Notes: a model not told the origin generated them from the letters alone. A stretch of 8,408 nt of DNA from an uncultured Erysipelotrichaceae bacterium (GCA_934692455.1 CAKUTY010000053.1:1-8408); one strand, 5' to 3'; counted from the stretch's first letter, positions 1 through 6,770 are shown. Translations and numbers: made by a program.

Positions 1-703
1 TCATTGAATAATGTAAGTCTCCTATTTTGTTTAAGTATTTAAAGTTATAAGGTTTCAATCCATATTTATCAATTAATAAATTCACACCTTTGTTTACCGC
101 AAAGGTTTTTTTAGGGCTTATTACATGTATTGTAATATCTTTTAAATCTTCCGGGGTAATTTTTTCTTTTGAAGCTAAAGGGTGAGAATAAGATAGGCCC
201 AAACTATCGTAATCACTGTAAAGATGATGAAAATTGTAACCAAGTTTTTCTAATTCTGGGTTTTTAACAGACATGGTAATGAAACAATCACCATTTAATA
301 TTTGGTTTACTTTTTCTTTGCCGTATGAGAATAGAATGCCAAATTTTGAATCTGTTGTTGTTTCGTTATATGTAGCGATTTTTCTAGTCCAATTGTCTAG
401 TCTAGAACTATAGAATAATCCGATATTTTTAATCGGTTTACTAGATAATGAACGGATTTGATTCACGAAGTGATTATACTCTTTGAGATTTGTTTTACAG
501 TATTCATAAAATAAGTCACCTTCTTTAGTAAAGAATACTTCTCGCTTATTACTTCTATCTACTAACAGTACGCCTAATTCTTCTTCAATGTTTTTGATGT
601 TACTGCTGAAAGAAGATTGTGCCATGTACATTTTTTCTGCTGCGACAGAGAAATTTTTTTCTTCATACAATTGTATAAAACATTCCATTTTTTTATTATC
701 CAT
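1..703 (-). CDS. LysR-family transcriptional regulator (C-terminus cut by window edge)
   Basis: The minus strand is open from ATG at 703-701 to the left edge with no stop, giving 234 complete codons of a protein that normally has about 290-300, so the C-terminus lies outside. Residues 6-65 match the LysR winged helix-turn-helix: FSVAAEKMYMAQSSFSSNIKNIE aligns, segment by segment, with the family pattern of AA-x-(L/M)-x-x-(S/A)QS-x-(F/L)S-x-x-I-x-x-(L/I)E, followed by EELGVLLVDR and FFTKEG. Residues from about 88 would be the effector-binding domain, which is divergent, so no ligand can be named. The start is supported by AGAAGG (717-712) eight bases upstream. The gene is divergent from the membrane acyltransferase at 813, and LysR proteins typically control the divergent neighbour and themselves. 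The target is therefore inferred to be the acyltransferase and perhaps the buk-ptb genes behind it. Family call is firm; regulon is inference. Confidence 0.9.
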   Translation of the reverse strand, partial: MDNKKMECFIQLYEEKNFSVAAEKMYMAQSSFSSNIKNIEEELGVLLVDRSNKREVFFTKEGDLFYEYCKTNLKEYNHFVNQIRSLSSKPIKNIGLFYSSRLDNWTRKIATYNETTTDSKFGILFSYGKEKVNQILNGDCFITMSVKNPELEKLGYNFHHLYSDYDSLGLSYSHPLASKEKITPEDLKDITIHVISPKKTFAVNKGVNLLIDKYGLKPYNFKYLNKIGDLHYSM

Positions 704-719
704 ATAATTATCCTTCTGC

Positions 720-746
720 ATATTAATCGGATTATCCGATTAATAT
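720..746. promoter_or_regulatory. 27-bp perfect palindrome, probable LysR operator
   Basis: Thirteen-base arms (720-732 and 734-746) are perfect reverse complements around a single T at 733. The core TCGGATTATCCGA (727-739) is a centred T-N11-A motif, the signature of LysR-type binding sites. The site lies between the divergent lysR and acyltransferase genes. It covers the predicted lysR -10 (731-736) and abuts the weak -35 position of the plus-strand promoter. That arrangement fits autorepression together with control of the divergent gene. The palindrome is seen directly; its role as operator is inferred from family knowledge. Confidence 0.75.
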
Positions 747-760
747 TATCTTATTTTCAA
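731..760 (-). promoter_or_regulatory. Predicted lysR promoter
   Basis: On the minus strand a -35 TTGAAA (760-755) is followed after 18 bases by a -10 GATAAT (736-731). The start of transcription would fall near 724, leaving a leader of about 20 bases that contains the AGAAGG ribosome binding site. The -10 lies inside the palindrome 720-746, so a bound regulator would block it. Confidence 0.55.
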
Positions 761-774
761 ATTGTAAATACAAT
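746..774 (+). promoter_or_regulatory. Predicted promoter of the acyltransferase gene, weak -35
   Basis: A good -10, TACAAT (769-774), has at 17-bp spacing only TTATCT (746-751) as -35, which matches the consensus poorly. Transcription would start near 781, about 30 bases before the ATG at 813. A poor -35 directly beside a LysR-like palindrome is what an activator-dependent promoter looks like. The -10 is itself the right arm of a small perfect inverted repeat, ATTGTA-AA-TACAAT (761-774), which may be chance or a second protein site. Confidence 0.4.
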
Positions 775-797
775 CACAAATCAAAATAATGTTAATC

Positions 798-803
798 AGG
801 AGG
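798..803 (+). promoter_or_regulatory. Ribosome binding site fixing the acyltransferase start
   Basis: A consensus AGGAGG lies nine bases before ATG 813. It excludes the upstream in-frame ATG at 789, which would place this site inside the coding region and has no ribosome binding site of its own. Confidence 0.85.
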
Positions 804-812
804 ACGTTTAAA

Positions 813-2036
813 ATGTCAGAAAAAACAATTGCAACTAAAAAACAAAGAAATGTTGCTATCGAGTTGTGGAGAATTATTGCTGCAATCGCTATTTGTGGTT
901 TCCATGCCGGCTTTATTATTGCTAGAAGTGCACAAGGCCAAACTGGTTATTGGATGGCTGTTGAAAGCAAATGGTTCTTTGGTTCAAGTGAAACTTTATT
1001 AATCTTTACTTTGACTGCAGGCTATTTTATGTATGCTCATTATCGTAAGGCATGTAAAAATCCTGAGTATCTAGAAAAGTCTGCTACTTCTAGAGCATGG
1101 GAATATACATGGTCAAGAGTTAAGAGTTTGGTTCCAGTATTGATTCTTGGTTATGTAATTGGTATCGCTGTATCTACTAAGTTCTATTATCCTGAGTTTG
1201 GTTTACAAGAATATCTAGTAGCTGTTGTAAATAGCATTTGGGAGTTCTTGGGTTTCCATGCTGCAGGTTTAAGAAATACTGATGGAATTTTCTTTAATAC
1301 TAATGGTGTATTATGGTTTATCTCTGCGATGATCATTGGTGGCTATTTCCTTTATTGGGGTCTTTGCAAGAGTGAAGATTTCACAGCTGGTTTCTTAGCA
1401 CCATTTGGTTTTATCTTCTTTGCTGGTTGGTGGTGTTATACAGGTACAAGAGCTGCTCAAACTGCTTGGTCAACATTTGGCTTACAAACAACTTCAACAA
1501 ACGGCATGGGTGGTAGTGCTACTGATGCTACTGCTACACTAGGTTTCAATAATGGCTTTATCTTTGTCATGATTGGTATGCTTGGCGGTATTATCATTTA
1601 TCAATTAGTTGAATTGGCTAATAAGTATGAAATTAGTAAATCTGGAAAGATGTGGTTAACAATCGCTAATGTAATTTGTTCAGTATTATTAGGCTGGTAT
1701 ATTATTTATCAACCAACTTATTTCTTGCTTCAAAGATGGACTGTTGGTTTCTTACAATTCGCTGTTGTTGGTTTAACTCTTTATAACAAAGATGGTTTAA
1801 CTGCTGTTTTGAATAATAAATACACTAGCAAACTATTGTCATCTCTTGGTTCTATTTCTTTATACATCTATATGCTTCATTATCCAGTAGCTATTGGTGT
1901 TCTTAGAGTGTTAGGCAAGAATAGCGAGGCTACAATGTATAGTTTCTGGCAAGTATATGTGCCAACTATTATTGTGACAGTTATGTTGTCTTACGTAACT
2001 AAGTATGTAATGGATAAAACTGTTTTAAAGAAATAA
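813..2036 (+). CDS. Acyltransferase-3 (AT3/OafA-like) integral membrane acyltransferase
   Basis: This 407-residue, highly hydrophobic protein with about ten predicted membrane spans belongs to the acyltransferase-3 family, which transfers acyl groups from acyl-CoA across or at the membrane onto sugars of surface polysaccharides, peptidoglycan or small molecules. The N-terminal helix carries the family R-x10-H signature: R20 in ELWR and H31 in GFHAGF. LTAGYF (67-72) stands where many members have LSGF, VLWFISAM (166-173) matches the usual LWFL/ISA motif, and SLYIYMLHYPV (349-359) is the typical C-terminal S-x-x-IY-x-LH motif with H356. A Ser/Thr/Gly-rich stretch (about 224-244) probably forms an exposed loop. 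No SGNH domain is fused. The acceptor and the acyl group cannot be read from sequence; acetyl is the commonest. It heads a same-strand series with buk, ptb and a DUF554 gene, which suggests a link to acyl-phosphate/acyl-CoA metabolism. Confidence 0.88.
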   Translation: MSEKTIATKKQRNVAIELWRIIAAIAICGFHAGFIIARSAQGQTGYWMAVESKWFFGSSETLLIFTLTAGYFMYAHYRKACKNPEYLEKSATSRAWEYTWSRVKSLVPVLILGYVIGIAVSTKFYYPEFGLQEYLVAVVNSIWEFLGFHAAGLRNTDGIFFNTNGVLWFISAMIIGGYFLYWGLCKSEDFTAGFLAPFGFIFFAGWWCYTGTRAAQTAWSTFGLQTTSTNGMGGSATDATATLGFNNGFIFVMIGMLGGIIIYQLVELANKYEISKSGKMWLTIANVICSVLLGWYIIYQPTYFLLQRWTVGFLQFAVVGLTLYNKDGLTAVLNNKYTSKLLSSLGSISLYIYMLHYPVAIGVLRVLGKNSEATMYSFWQVYVPTIIVTVMLSYVTKYVMDKTVLKK

Positions 2037-2039
2037 ATG

Positions 2040-2070
2040 ATTTAAGGGGGACTAGGATGTTCCCCTAAAT
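2040..2070 (+). promoter_or_regulatory. Stem-loop between the acyltransferase gene and buk
   Basis: ATTTAAGGGG (2040-2049) can pair with CCCCTAAAT (2062-2070), with one bulged A, around a roughly 12-base loop. It is the only GC-rich hairpin in the gap and begins four bases after the acyltransferase stop. No run of T follows the stem, so it is not a standard intrinsic terminator. It may mark an mRNA processing or stability element, or set different expression of the genes on either side. The structure is visible; the function is not. Confidence 0.45.
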
Positions 2071-2080
2071 TCGTGTAAAT

Positions 2081-2086
2081 GGAGGG
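2081..2086 (+). promoter_or_regulatory. Ribosome binding site fixing the buk start
   Basis: GGAGGG lies four bases before ATG 2091, after which the protein begins with the kinase strand MKKIIVINLG. The alternative in-frame ATG at 2079 overlaps this site, adds only four residues (MEGK) and has no ribosome binding site. Confidence 0.75.
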
Positions 2087-2090
2087 TAAG

Positions 2091-3158
2091 ATGAAGAAAA
2101 TAATTGTAATTAATTTAGGTTCTACTTCTACTAAGCTTGCTTATTTTGAGGATGATAAGTGTGTTAACAAAAAGACAATTGATCATAATGCTGATGATAT
2201 TAAGCAATTTAAAACTATTTGGGAACAAAAAGAATATAGAATGAATGTTATTAATAAGTTCATGGAAGAAGTTAATGTAAGACCTGAAGAATTGGATGCG
2301 TTTGTTTCTAGAGGTGGTCATACAGTTCCACTTGTCGGTGGTGTTTATCATATTAATGATGTTATGTTGGAACAATCTGCGAGTGAAAAGTATGGTAATC
2401 ATATTTCTGATTTGGGATTACAAATTGCGAATGAATTCTCTAAGTATGGCTGTATTGCTTTAACTGTTGACTCGCCATGTACTGATGAATTTGAACCATT
2501 AGCCCGTTATTCTGGCTTAAAGGAAATTCCTCGTGTTTCAAGGTTTCATGCTTTAAATCAAAAAGCGGCTGCTAGAAAATATGCCAAGGAAATTGGAAAG
2601 AAATATGAAGAATTAAATTTAATAGTATGTCATATGGGTGGTGGTACTTCGGTTGCTGCTCATAAACATGGTTTAATGGTTGATGGTCCCAATGGTTTAG
2701 ATGGTGATGGTCCTTTTTCAACAAATAGAAGCTGTGGCTTGCCTGTGGGTGCTTTAATTGATATGTGTTTTTCTGGTGAATATACTAGAAAGGAAATGAG
2801 AAGAAAAGTTAATGGCTTAGGTGGTCTTATGTCTTATATTGGCGAGACTGATGTAAGAACTATTGTGAGTGAAATTGAAAAGGGAAATAAGGAATATAAA
2901 GAGGCTTTAGATGCCATGTGTTATCAAACAGCTAAAGAAATAGGTGCTATGGCTACTGTGCTTAAGGGCGATGTAGATGCAATTATCTTTACTGGTGGCA
3001 TCGCATACTCTGATTATGTTATGAATAACATTAAAGACTATGTTTCTTATATCGCACCTGTTATTTTGGAACCTGGAGAGTTTGAGATGGATTCACTTGG
3101 TACTAATGCTTATTATGCTTTGATTGGTGAAGTGGAAGTAAAGGAGTTGAAGGCTTAA
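2091..3158 (+). CDS. buk: Butyrate kinase (acetokinase family)
   Basis: The 355-residue product catalyses the reversible reaction butyryl phosphate + ADP = butyrate + ATP in the cytoplasm; relatives also use branched-chain acids. Length agrees with butyrate kinases (about 355) rather than acetate kinases (about 400). The ASKHA phosphate-1 loop is INLGSTSTK (7-15). SRGGH (73-77), the substrate-side RFHALNQKAAAR (151-162), the HMGGGTSV phosphate-2 loop (181-188), DGPFSTNRS (206-214), the adenosine loop TGGIAYS (301-307) and EPGEFEM (327-333) are all in family order. Two departures are visible: L9 where the family usually has Pro (INPGS), and N212 where E-R-S is usual. Neither removes the catalytic framework. 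The stop overlaps the start of ptb, implying translational coupling and a shared acyl-phosphate intermediate. Butyrate kinase is the best call, but the true acyl chain could be isobutyrate, isovalerate or propionate. Confidence 0.92.
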   Translation: MKKIIVINLGSTSTKLAYFEDDKCVNKKTIDHNADDIKQFKTIWEQKEYRMNVINKFMEEVNVRPEELDAFVSRGGHTVPLVGGVYHINDVMLEQSASEKYGNHISDLGLQIANEFSKYGCIALTVDSPCTDEFEPLARYSGLKEIPRVSRFHALNQKAAARKYAKEIGKKYEELNLIVCHMGGGTSVAAHKHGLMVDGPNGLDGDGPFSTNRSCGLPVGALIDMCFSGEYTRKEMRRKVNGLGGLMSYIGETDVRTIVSEIEKGNKEYKEALDAMCYQTAKEIGAMATVLKGDVDAIIFTGGIAYSDYVMNNIKDYVSYIAPVILEPGEFEMDSLGTNAYYALIGEVEVKELKA

Positions 3159-4066
3159 TGTATAGAAATTTTAAAGAAATGGAAGATTATCTATTGTCTA
3201 ATGGAATTAAGAAGACAATAGCTTTAGCTAATGCTCAAGATGATGTGGCTTTAGAAGCTTTGGTACATGCTAAAAAAACAGGAATAGTAGATGCGATTTT
3301 AATTGGTGATACTAAAAAAATCAAATCTTTGTTAGAGGCAATGAATGAGAATAAGAGTGATTATACAATCATTGAATGCGATGATGAAAGAGAATCCGCT
3401 AATCTTGCTTGTAATTTGATTAAAGAAGGTAAGGCAGATATTCCTATGAAGGGTTTGATGCAGACTTCTAATTTCATGAAGGCGATATTGAATAAGGAAT
3501 TAGGCTTTTTTAAGGAAGGAAGCCTTTTGTCTCAAGCTACTTTATTACAATTTAAAGAAGAAAATCGTTTCTTAATTATAACTGATTGTGCTGTTAATAT
3601 TAGCCCTGATTTAAGTGCTAAGGGTAAGATTACTGCTAATGCGATTAAGCTAGCACATTCTTTGGGTATTGAAAAACCAAATATTGCATTCTTGTCAGCT
3701 GTTGAAAAAGTTAATCCTAAGATTGTTTCTACTGTTGATGCTAAAGAATTAGCTGATATGGCTAATGCTGGTGCATTTGGTGAAATTGGTTATGCGGCTG
3801 GTCCTTTAGCTTTAGATAACGCAATTAGCGAAGAGGCTGCTAAACATAAGGGTATTGATTCTCCTGTTTGTGGGCATGCAGATATTCTTATTGTTCCTGA
3901 TTTATGTTCAGGCAACATATTTACTAAAGGTTTAACTTTCTTTGCTCATTTAGAATCGGCAGGTACTTTGAATGGTTCTGATGTTCCAGCTGTTATGACA
4001 AGTAGAACAGATACACCAGAGGATAAGTACTATTCTATTCTTACTGCGGTTATGATGAGTTTGTAA
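3158..4066 (+). CDS. ptb: Phosphate butyryltransferase
   Basis: This 302-residue cytoplasmic enzyme interconverts acyl-CoA + phosphate and acyl phosphate + CoA, and is the partner of butyrate kinase. It matches the PTA/PTB fold over its full length: ADIPMKGLMQTSNFMKAIL (93-111) corresponds to the conserved DxLMKG segment, VNISPDL (146-152) to the N-x-x-P motif, GPLALDNAIS (215-224) to GPLALDNA, HADILIVPDLCSGNIFTK (240-257) to the conserved DILLVP...GN segment, and TSRTDT (281-286) to TSR-(S/A)-D. The start ATG shares its A with the buk stop (TAATG), with AAGGAG at 3141-3146 inside buk. Length argues for Ptb rather than Pta (about 325 or more). The order buk-ptb is inverted relative to the ptb-buk operon of Clostridium. 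No other butyrate-synthesis genes (thl, crt, bcd, hbd) are in view, so the direction of flux is open. Confidence 0.92.
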   Translation: MYRNFKEMEDYLLSNGIKKTIALANAQDDVALEALVHAKKTGIVDAILIGDTKKIKSLLEAMNENKSDYTIIECDDERESANLACNLIKEGKADIPMKGLMQTSNFMKAILNKELGFFKEGSLLSQATLLQFKEENRFLIITDCAVNISPDLSAKGKITANAIKLAHSLGIEKPNIAFLSAVEKVNPKIVSTVDAKELADMANAGAFGEIGYAAGPLALDNAISEEAAKHKGIDSPVCGHADILIVPDLCSGNIFTKGLTFFAHLESAGTLNGSDVPAVMTSRTDTPEDKYYSILTAVMMSL

Positions 4067-4067
4067 T

Positions 4068-4772
4068 ATGCCAACTGGTGTAATTGTTGATAGTTTAGCT
4101 GTATTATTTGGAGGTTTGATTGGTTCGTTATTATCTAAAAGAATTAACGAGGAATTGAAGACAAATCTTACTTTGATGTTTGGCTTGTGTGCAATTGCGA
4201 TTGGTATTAAATCGATTATTGTATTTGTTAATCTTCCGGTAGTAATTCTTAGTGTGATTATTGGTTCAGCAATTGGCGTTAGTTTGAAATTTGAAGAAAG
4301 AGTATCAAAGTTACTTGAAGTATTTGAAAAACCTCTTAAATCATTTTCCAACGTAAACAATCAAGATGAATATATTAGCGGTTTAATTACTGTTCTTGTA
4401 TTATTTTGCGCCAGTGCCACTGGTATATTTGGATCGTTAGATTCGGGATTTAGTGGCGACCATACTATATTGTTTTCTAAGGCAATCATGGATTTCTTTA
4501 CTGCGGTAATATTTGCATGTAACTATGGTAATGTTATTTCTCTAATTTCTATTCCGCAGTTTGTTGTCTATTTAATTATATTCTTATTAGCTAGATTAAT
4601 ATTTCCTCACACTACAGATACCATGATTGCTGATTTTAAGGGTTGTGGTGGTTTATTGACGCTAGCTACTGGGTATCGTGTTATGAAAGTTAAAAATTTT
4701 CCCGTAGTAGATATGATACCGTCTTTATTGATTGTAATGCCTCTTAGTGCATTATGGTCAATTATAATGTAA
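4068..4772 (+). CDS. DUF554 family membrane protein
   Basis: The 234-residue product has the length and motifs of DUF554 (YdfK/YqgA-like) inner-membrane proteins of unknown function. About six or seven hydrophobic spans are visible, starting with residues 5-22. Diagnostic stretches are the N-terminal GGLIGSLL (15-22), ATGIFGSLDSG (117-127), GDHTILFSKAIMDFFTA (130-146) and GCGGLLTLATGYR (192-204). The ATG follows the ptb stop after one base, and no good ribosome binding site is seen, so translation is probably coupled to ptb. It is the last gene before a hairpin terminator. Position with acyl-phosphate genes invites the idea of a role in organic-acid or ion handling, but the family has no established transport substrate and nothing in the sequence proves one. 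Confidence 0.88.
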   Translation: MPTGVIVDSLAVLFGGLIGSLLSKRINEELKTNLTLMFGLCAIAIGIKSIIVFVNLPVVILSVIIGSAIGVSLKFEERVSKLLEVFEKPLKSFSNVNNQDEYISGLITVLVLFCASATGIFGSLDSGFSGDHTILFSKAIMDFFTAVIFACNYGNVISLISIPQFVVYLIIFLLARLIFPHTTDTMIADFKGCGGLLTLATGYRVMKVKNFPVVDMIPSLLIVMPLSALWSIIM

Positions 4773-4790
4773 TAATATTTTCCCCATATT

Positions 4791-4823
4791 AGAAGGTCAG
4801 TTATAATACTGATCTTTTATTTT
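4791..4823 (+). terminator. Intrinsic terminator of the buk-ptb-DUF554 transcript
   Basis: AAGGTCAGT (4793-4801) pairs with ACTGATCTT (4808-4816), nine pairs with one G-U, around the loop TATAAT; the stem can extend outward by up to three more weak pairs. TTATTTT follows immediately. The T-rich side serves the plus strand. The structure abuts the stop codon (4817-4819) of the convergent regulator and might also slow transcription from that side, although no T tract follows on the minus strand. Confidence 0.75.
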
Positions 4824-6709
4824 GAATAATATCTTAATAATTCATTGATAAAATCTTCAGCGTTATTAACTGAAAGAAGTCTTTCTAGACTATCAAGAGA
4901 ATTAAAAATGTTAAGCAATTCTTTATAAAGAGTTTTAAATTCGCTTCTCTTTTGATCGTTGATGCCTATTAAAATTATTATATTTACTTCAAAGTAACCC
5001 CATTTCATTGGTTTTTCGTTTATGATAACGGCGCCACAGTTCTTACTTGTTGAACAGCTTATTGAATGAGGCATCGCAATATAATTATCAAAACTAGTTG
5101 GAGTGATCTTTTCACGTTCCAATACCGATTCTTTATAGTTTTCATCTGCTATACCTTCATTTTGAAATTTGTTGCATAAATACGAAATCATTTCTTCTGG
5201 AGAATTTTCATAATGATTTTTTTCGAATAGAGATTCATCAAAGAAGTCGCGGAACTTTTTTAATAATTCGGCATTCTTCTTCTTTATATTCAACTTGTTA
5301 GCGTAATTGGCAATAGCTTCTAGTTCTTTATTATTTGGGAATAAAGAAACTTTGATATTTGGAATGTTTGTAATACTCAAAGATGACATATTAATAATAA
5401 AATCGTAACTGTCATTATTAAAAGCACTTGTATCGTTAGCAATGTCAATAATTTCGCAACTGTTGTTTAATTTTGTATTTAATGCTTTTAAATAGTCATC
5501 GTTTTGATAATTATAGTATTTATCCATTAACAATAATGCTTTAATCTTTTTAGATTCTTCAGTTTTTTTCTCGATAATGGCCCCGACATGCAATGAAATA
5601 AAGGTTATTTCATCCTTATTAAAATCATAAGAATAGTATTTTTTAATTTGTTGAGCAATAAAGACAGCGACATCGTAGATTACTGGATTTTGTATATAAA
5701 TTTTGTCTGAAAGAGGGTTTTTAGAAAAAACGTTGTTCTCAGCTCTAAAGAAAGCATTAGTTAAATGTAATGTGAAGAAGCTAATAAAATCTTCATCATT
5801 TAAATCAATAAAATAAGTATCATTAATTTCTTTTATCAAATGTAGAACAAATTTTTTGATATTGTCGTTTTCCTTAACGTTTATAAAACCTTCTTCATGA
5901 TTATTATTTGTTGTTTTTGAAGCAATTACAAAAGCTAGTTGTTGAATTTCGAATTCATTAATATCCAAGTTGGTGATTTTTTTGATTTCTTTATAGATGC
6001 CAATTGTGCAAGAAAGCTCGGGTGTGTTATTTTGTTTAATTTCATATAGAGGAAAAGATAAAATAAAACCAGATATTTTAATGCGCGTAATATTAATAAG
6101 AACATGAATAATGATACTTTTTAACGAATAATCACTTGCATATAGTTTACAAGCCAAAAGATTTTTATTTACAATGTTTGTTATTTCACTGTAATTTATT
6201 TCAGACATCGAACAAAGTTGGTCTATTGTAGATTGCATAGTGTTATCTTTACTACTATTAAGAATATTGGAAATAATTAATCTTTTATTTTTTTCAGAGC
6301 CTTCAATTGAGACTATACCGTCGTTTCTTTTTAAGACAAGATCGTATATGCTGAGTTCTTTTCTAAGTTGTAATAAATCTTTTTCTATCGTTGAATACGA
6401 AATAAAAATCATATCTGCAAGATCATAGATATCAATTCCGTTATTAGAAAAGAGTATTTTTTCTATTAAGTAATTAATTCTTTCTTCTTTATTAGAGAAA
6501 TCATATTCGTTTTTGTAATATGTTTTTGTTTTAGAACGAAGAGTGTATCCAGATTCATTTGAATCAATTAGAAAGCCTTTATCTCTTAGGCCTTTGATAC
6601 AGTATCTGACTGTTCGTTCAGAGATAGAAAGTTTTTTTGCGATTTGTTTACAATTTACAGTCCCACTGGTTTGAAGAAGTTGTAAAGTTTTTTCCTCGTT
6701 ACTTTTCAT
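4817..6709 (-). CDS. PRD-containing PTS transcriptional activator (MtlR/LicR/ManR-like)
   Basis: This 630-residue cytoplasmic regulator has the multidomain plan of PTS-controlled activators. An N-terminal HTH (about 5-58, with SISERTVRYCIKGLRDKGFLI) is followed by a second HTH/Mga-like region (about 78-138). PRD1 spans about 180-275, PRD2 about 285-385, a IIB-like region about 388-470 and a C-terminal EIIA_2 (fructose/mannitol-type) domain about 485-630. Candidate phosphorylation sites are H202 in PRD1, H315 and H374 in PRD2, and H548 in AMPHS of the EIIA domain. The usual second histidine of PRD1 appears as V261 (LAFVIAS), and the IIB-like part (KALLLMDKYYNY) has no P-loop cysteine, so that domain is probably not phosphorylated. 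The gene is divergent from the EIIB-EIIC genes, which it is inferred to activate in response to sugar transport. Domain edges are approximate. Confidence 0.87.
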   Translation of the reverse strand: MKSNEEKTLQLLQTSGTVNCKQIAKKLSISERTVRYCIKGLRDKGFLIDSNESGYTLRSKTKTYYKNEYDFSNKEERINYLIEKILFSNNGIDIYDLADMIFISYSTIEKDLLQLRKELSIYDLVLKRNDGIVSIEGSEKNKRLIISNILNSSKDNTMQSTIDQLCSMSEINYSEITNIVNKNLLACKLYASDYSLKSIIIHVLINITRIKISGFILSFPLYEIKQNNTPELSCTIGIYKEIKKITNLDINEFEIQQLAFVIASKTTNNNHEEGFINVKENDNIKKFVLHLIKEINDTYFIDLNDEDFISFFTLHLTNAFFRAENNVFSKNPLSDKIYIQNPVIYDVAVFIAQQIKKYYSYDFNKDEITFISLHVGAIIEKKTEESKKIKALLLMDKYYNYQNDDYLKALNTKLNNSCEIIDIANDTSAFNNDSYDFIINMSSLSITNIPNIKVSLFPNNKELEAIANYANKLNIKKKNAELLKKFRDFFDESLFEKNHYENSPEEMISYLCNKFQNEGIADENYKESVLEREKITPTSFDNYIAMPHSISCSTSKNCGAVIINEKPMKWGYFEVNIIILIGINDQKRSEFKTLYKELLNIFNSLDSLERLLSVNNAEDFINELLRYYSK

Positions 6710-6720
6710 ACTTTACAAAC

Positions 6721-6726
6721 ATTATA
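6721..6726 (-). promoter_or_regulatory. Possible -10 of the PRD regulator gene
   Basis: The minus strand shows a perfect TATAAT (6726-6721) but no recognisable -35 at the right distance. Transcription would start only about five bases before ATG 6709, giving a nearly leaderless message, and indeed no clear Shine-Dalgarno sequence precedes the ATG. Either the gene is expressed weakly from a very short leader or the real promoter lies further upstream. Confidence 0.3.
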
Positions 6727-6770
6727 GTATTGAATTTTAAAGTTGGCTTTCATGCTTTTGCCTACCTAGG

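Noticed and set aside
720..746. Palindrome read as a terminator
   Set aside because: It lies between divergent gene starts, has only a one-base centre and no T tract, and it carries the T-N11-A motif, so an operator is the better reading.
617..811. Plus-strand 64-codon open frame
   Set aside because: It is antisense to the start of lysR, has no ribosome binding site and encodes a Phe/Ile-rich sequence typical of the reverse of AT-rich coding DNA.
2115..2402. Minus-strand 95-codon open frame
   Set aside because: It lies wholly within buk, whose motifs are unmistakable; the translation resembles no known family.
3950..4360. Minus-strand 136-codon open frame
   Set aside because: It is the shadow of the ptb 3' end and the DUF554 5' end, both firmly identified.
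6240..6428. Plus-strand 62-codon open frame inside the PRD regulator
   Set aside because: It is antisense to the domain-supported regulator and low in complexity.
6739..6754. CcpA cre-like site (minus strand TGAAAGCCAACTTT)
   Set aside because: The central CG is lost and the 3' half does not match the consensus, so there are too many mismatches to call it.
6740..6763. Sigma-54 type promoter (TGGC ... TTGC) upstream of EIIB, as found for LevR-type systems
   Set aside because: TTGGC and TTTTGCC are present, but the GG-to-GC spacing does not match the strict -24/-12 distance. The regulator also has no AAA+ sigma-54 activation domain.
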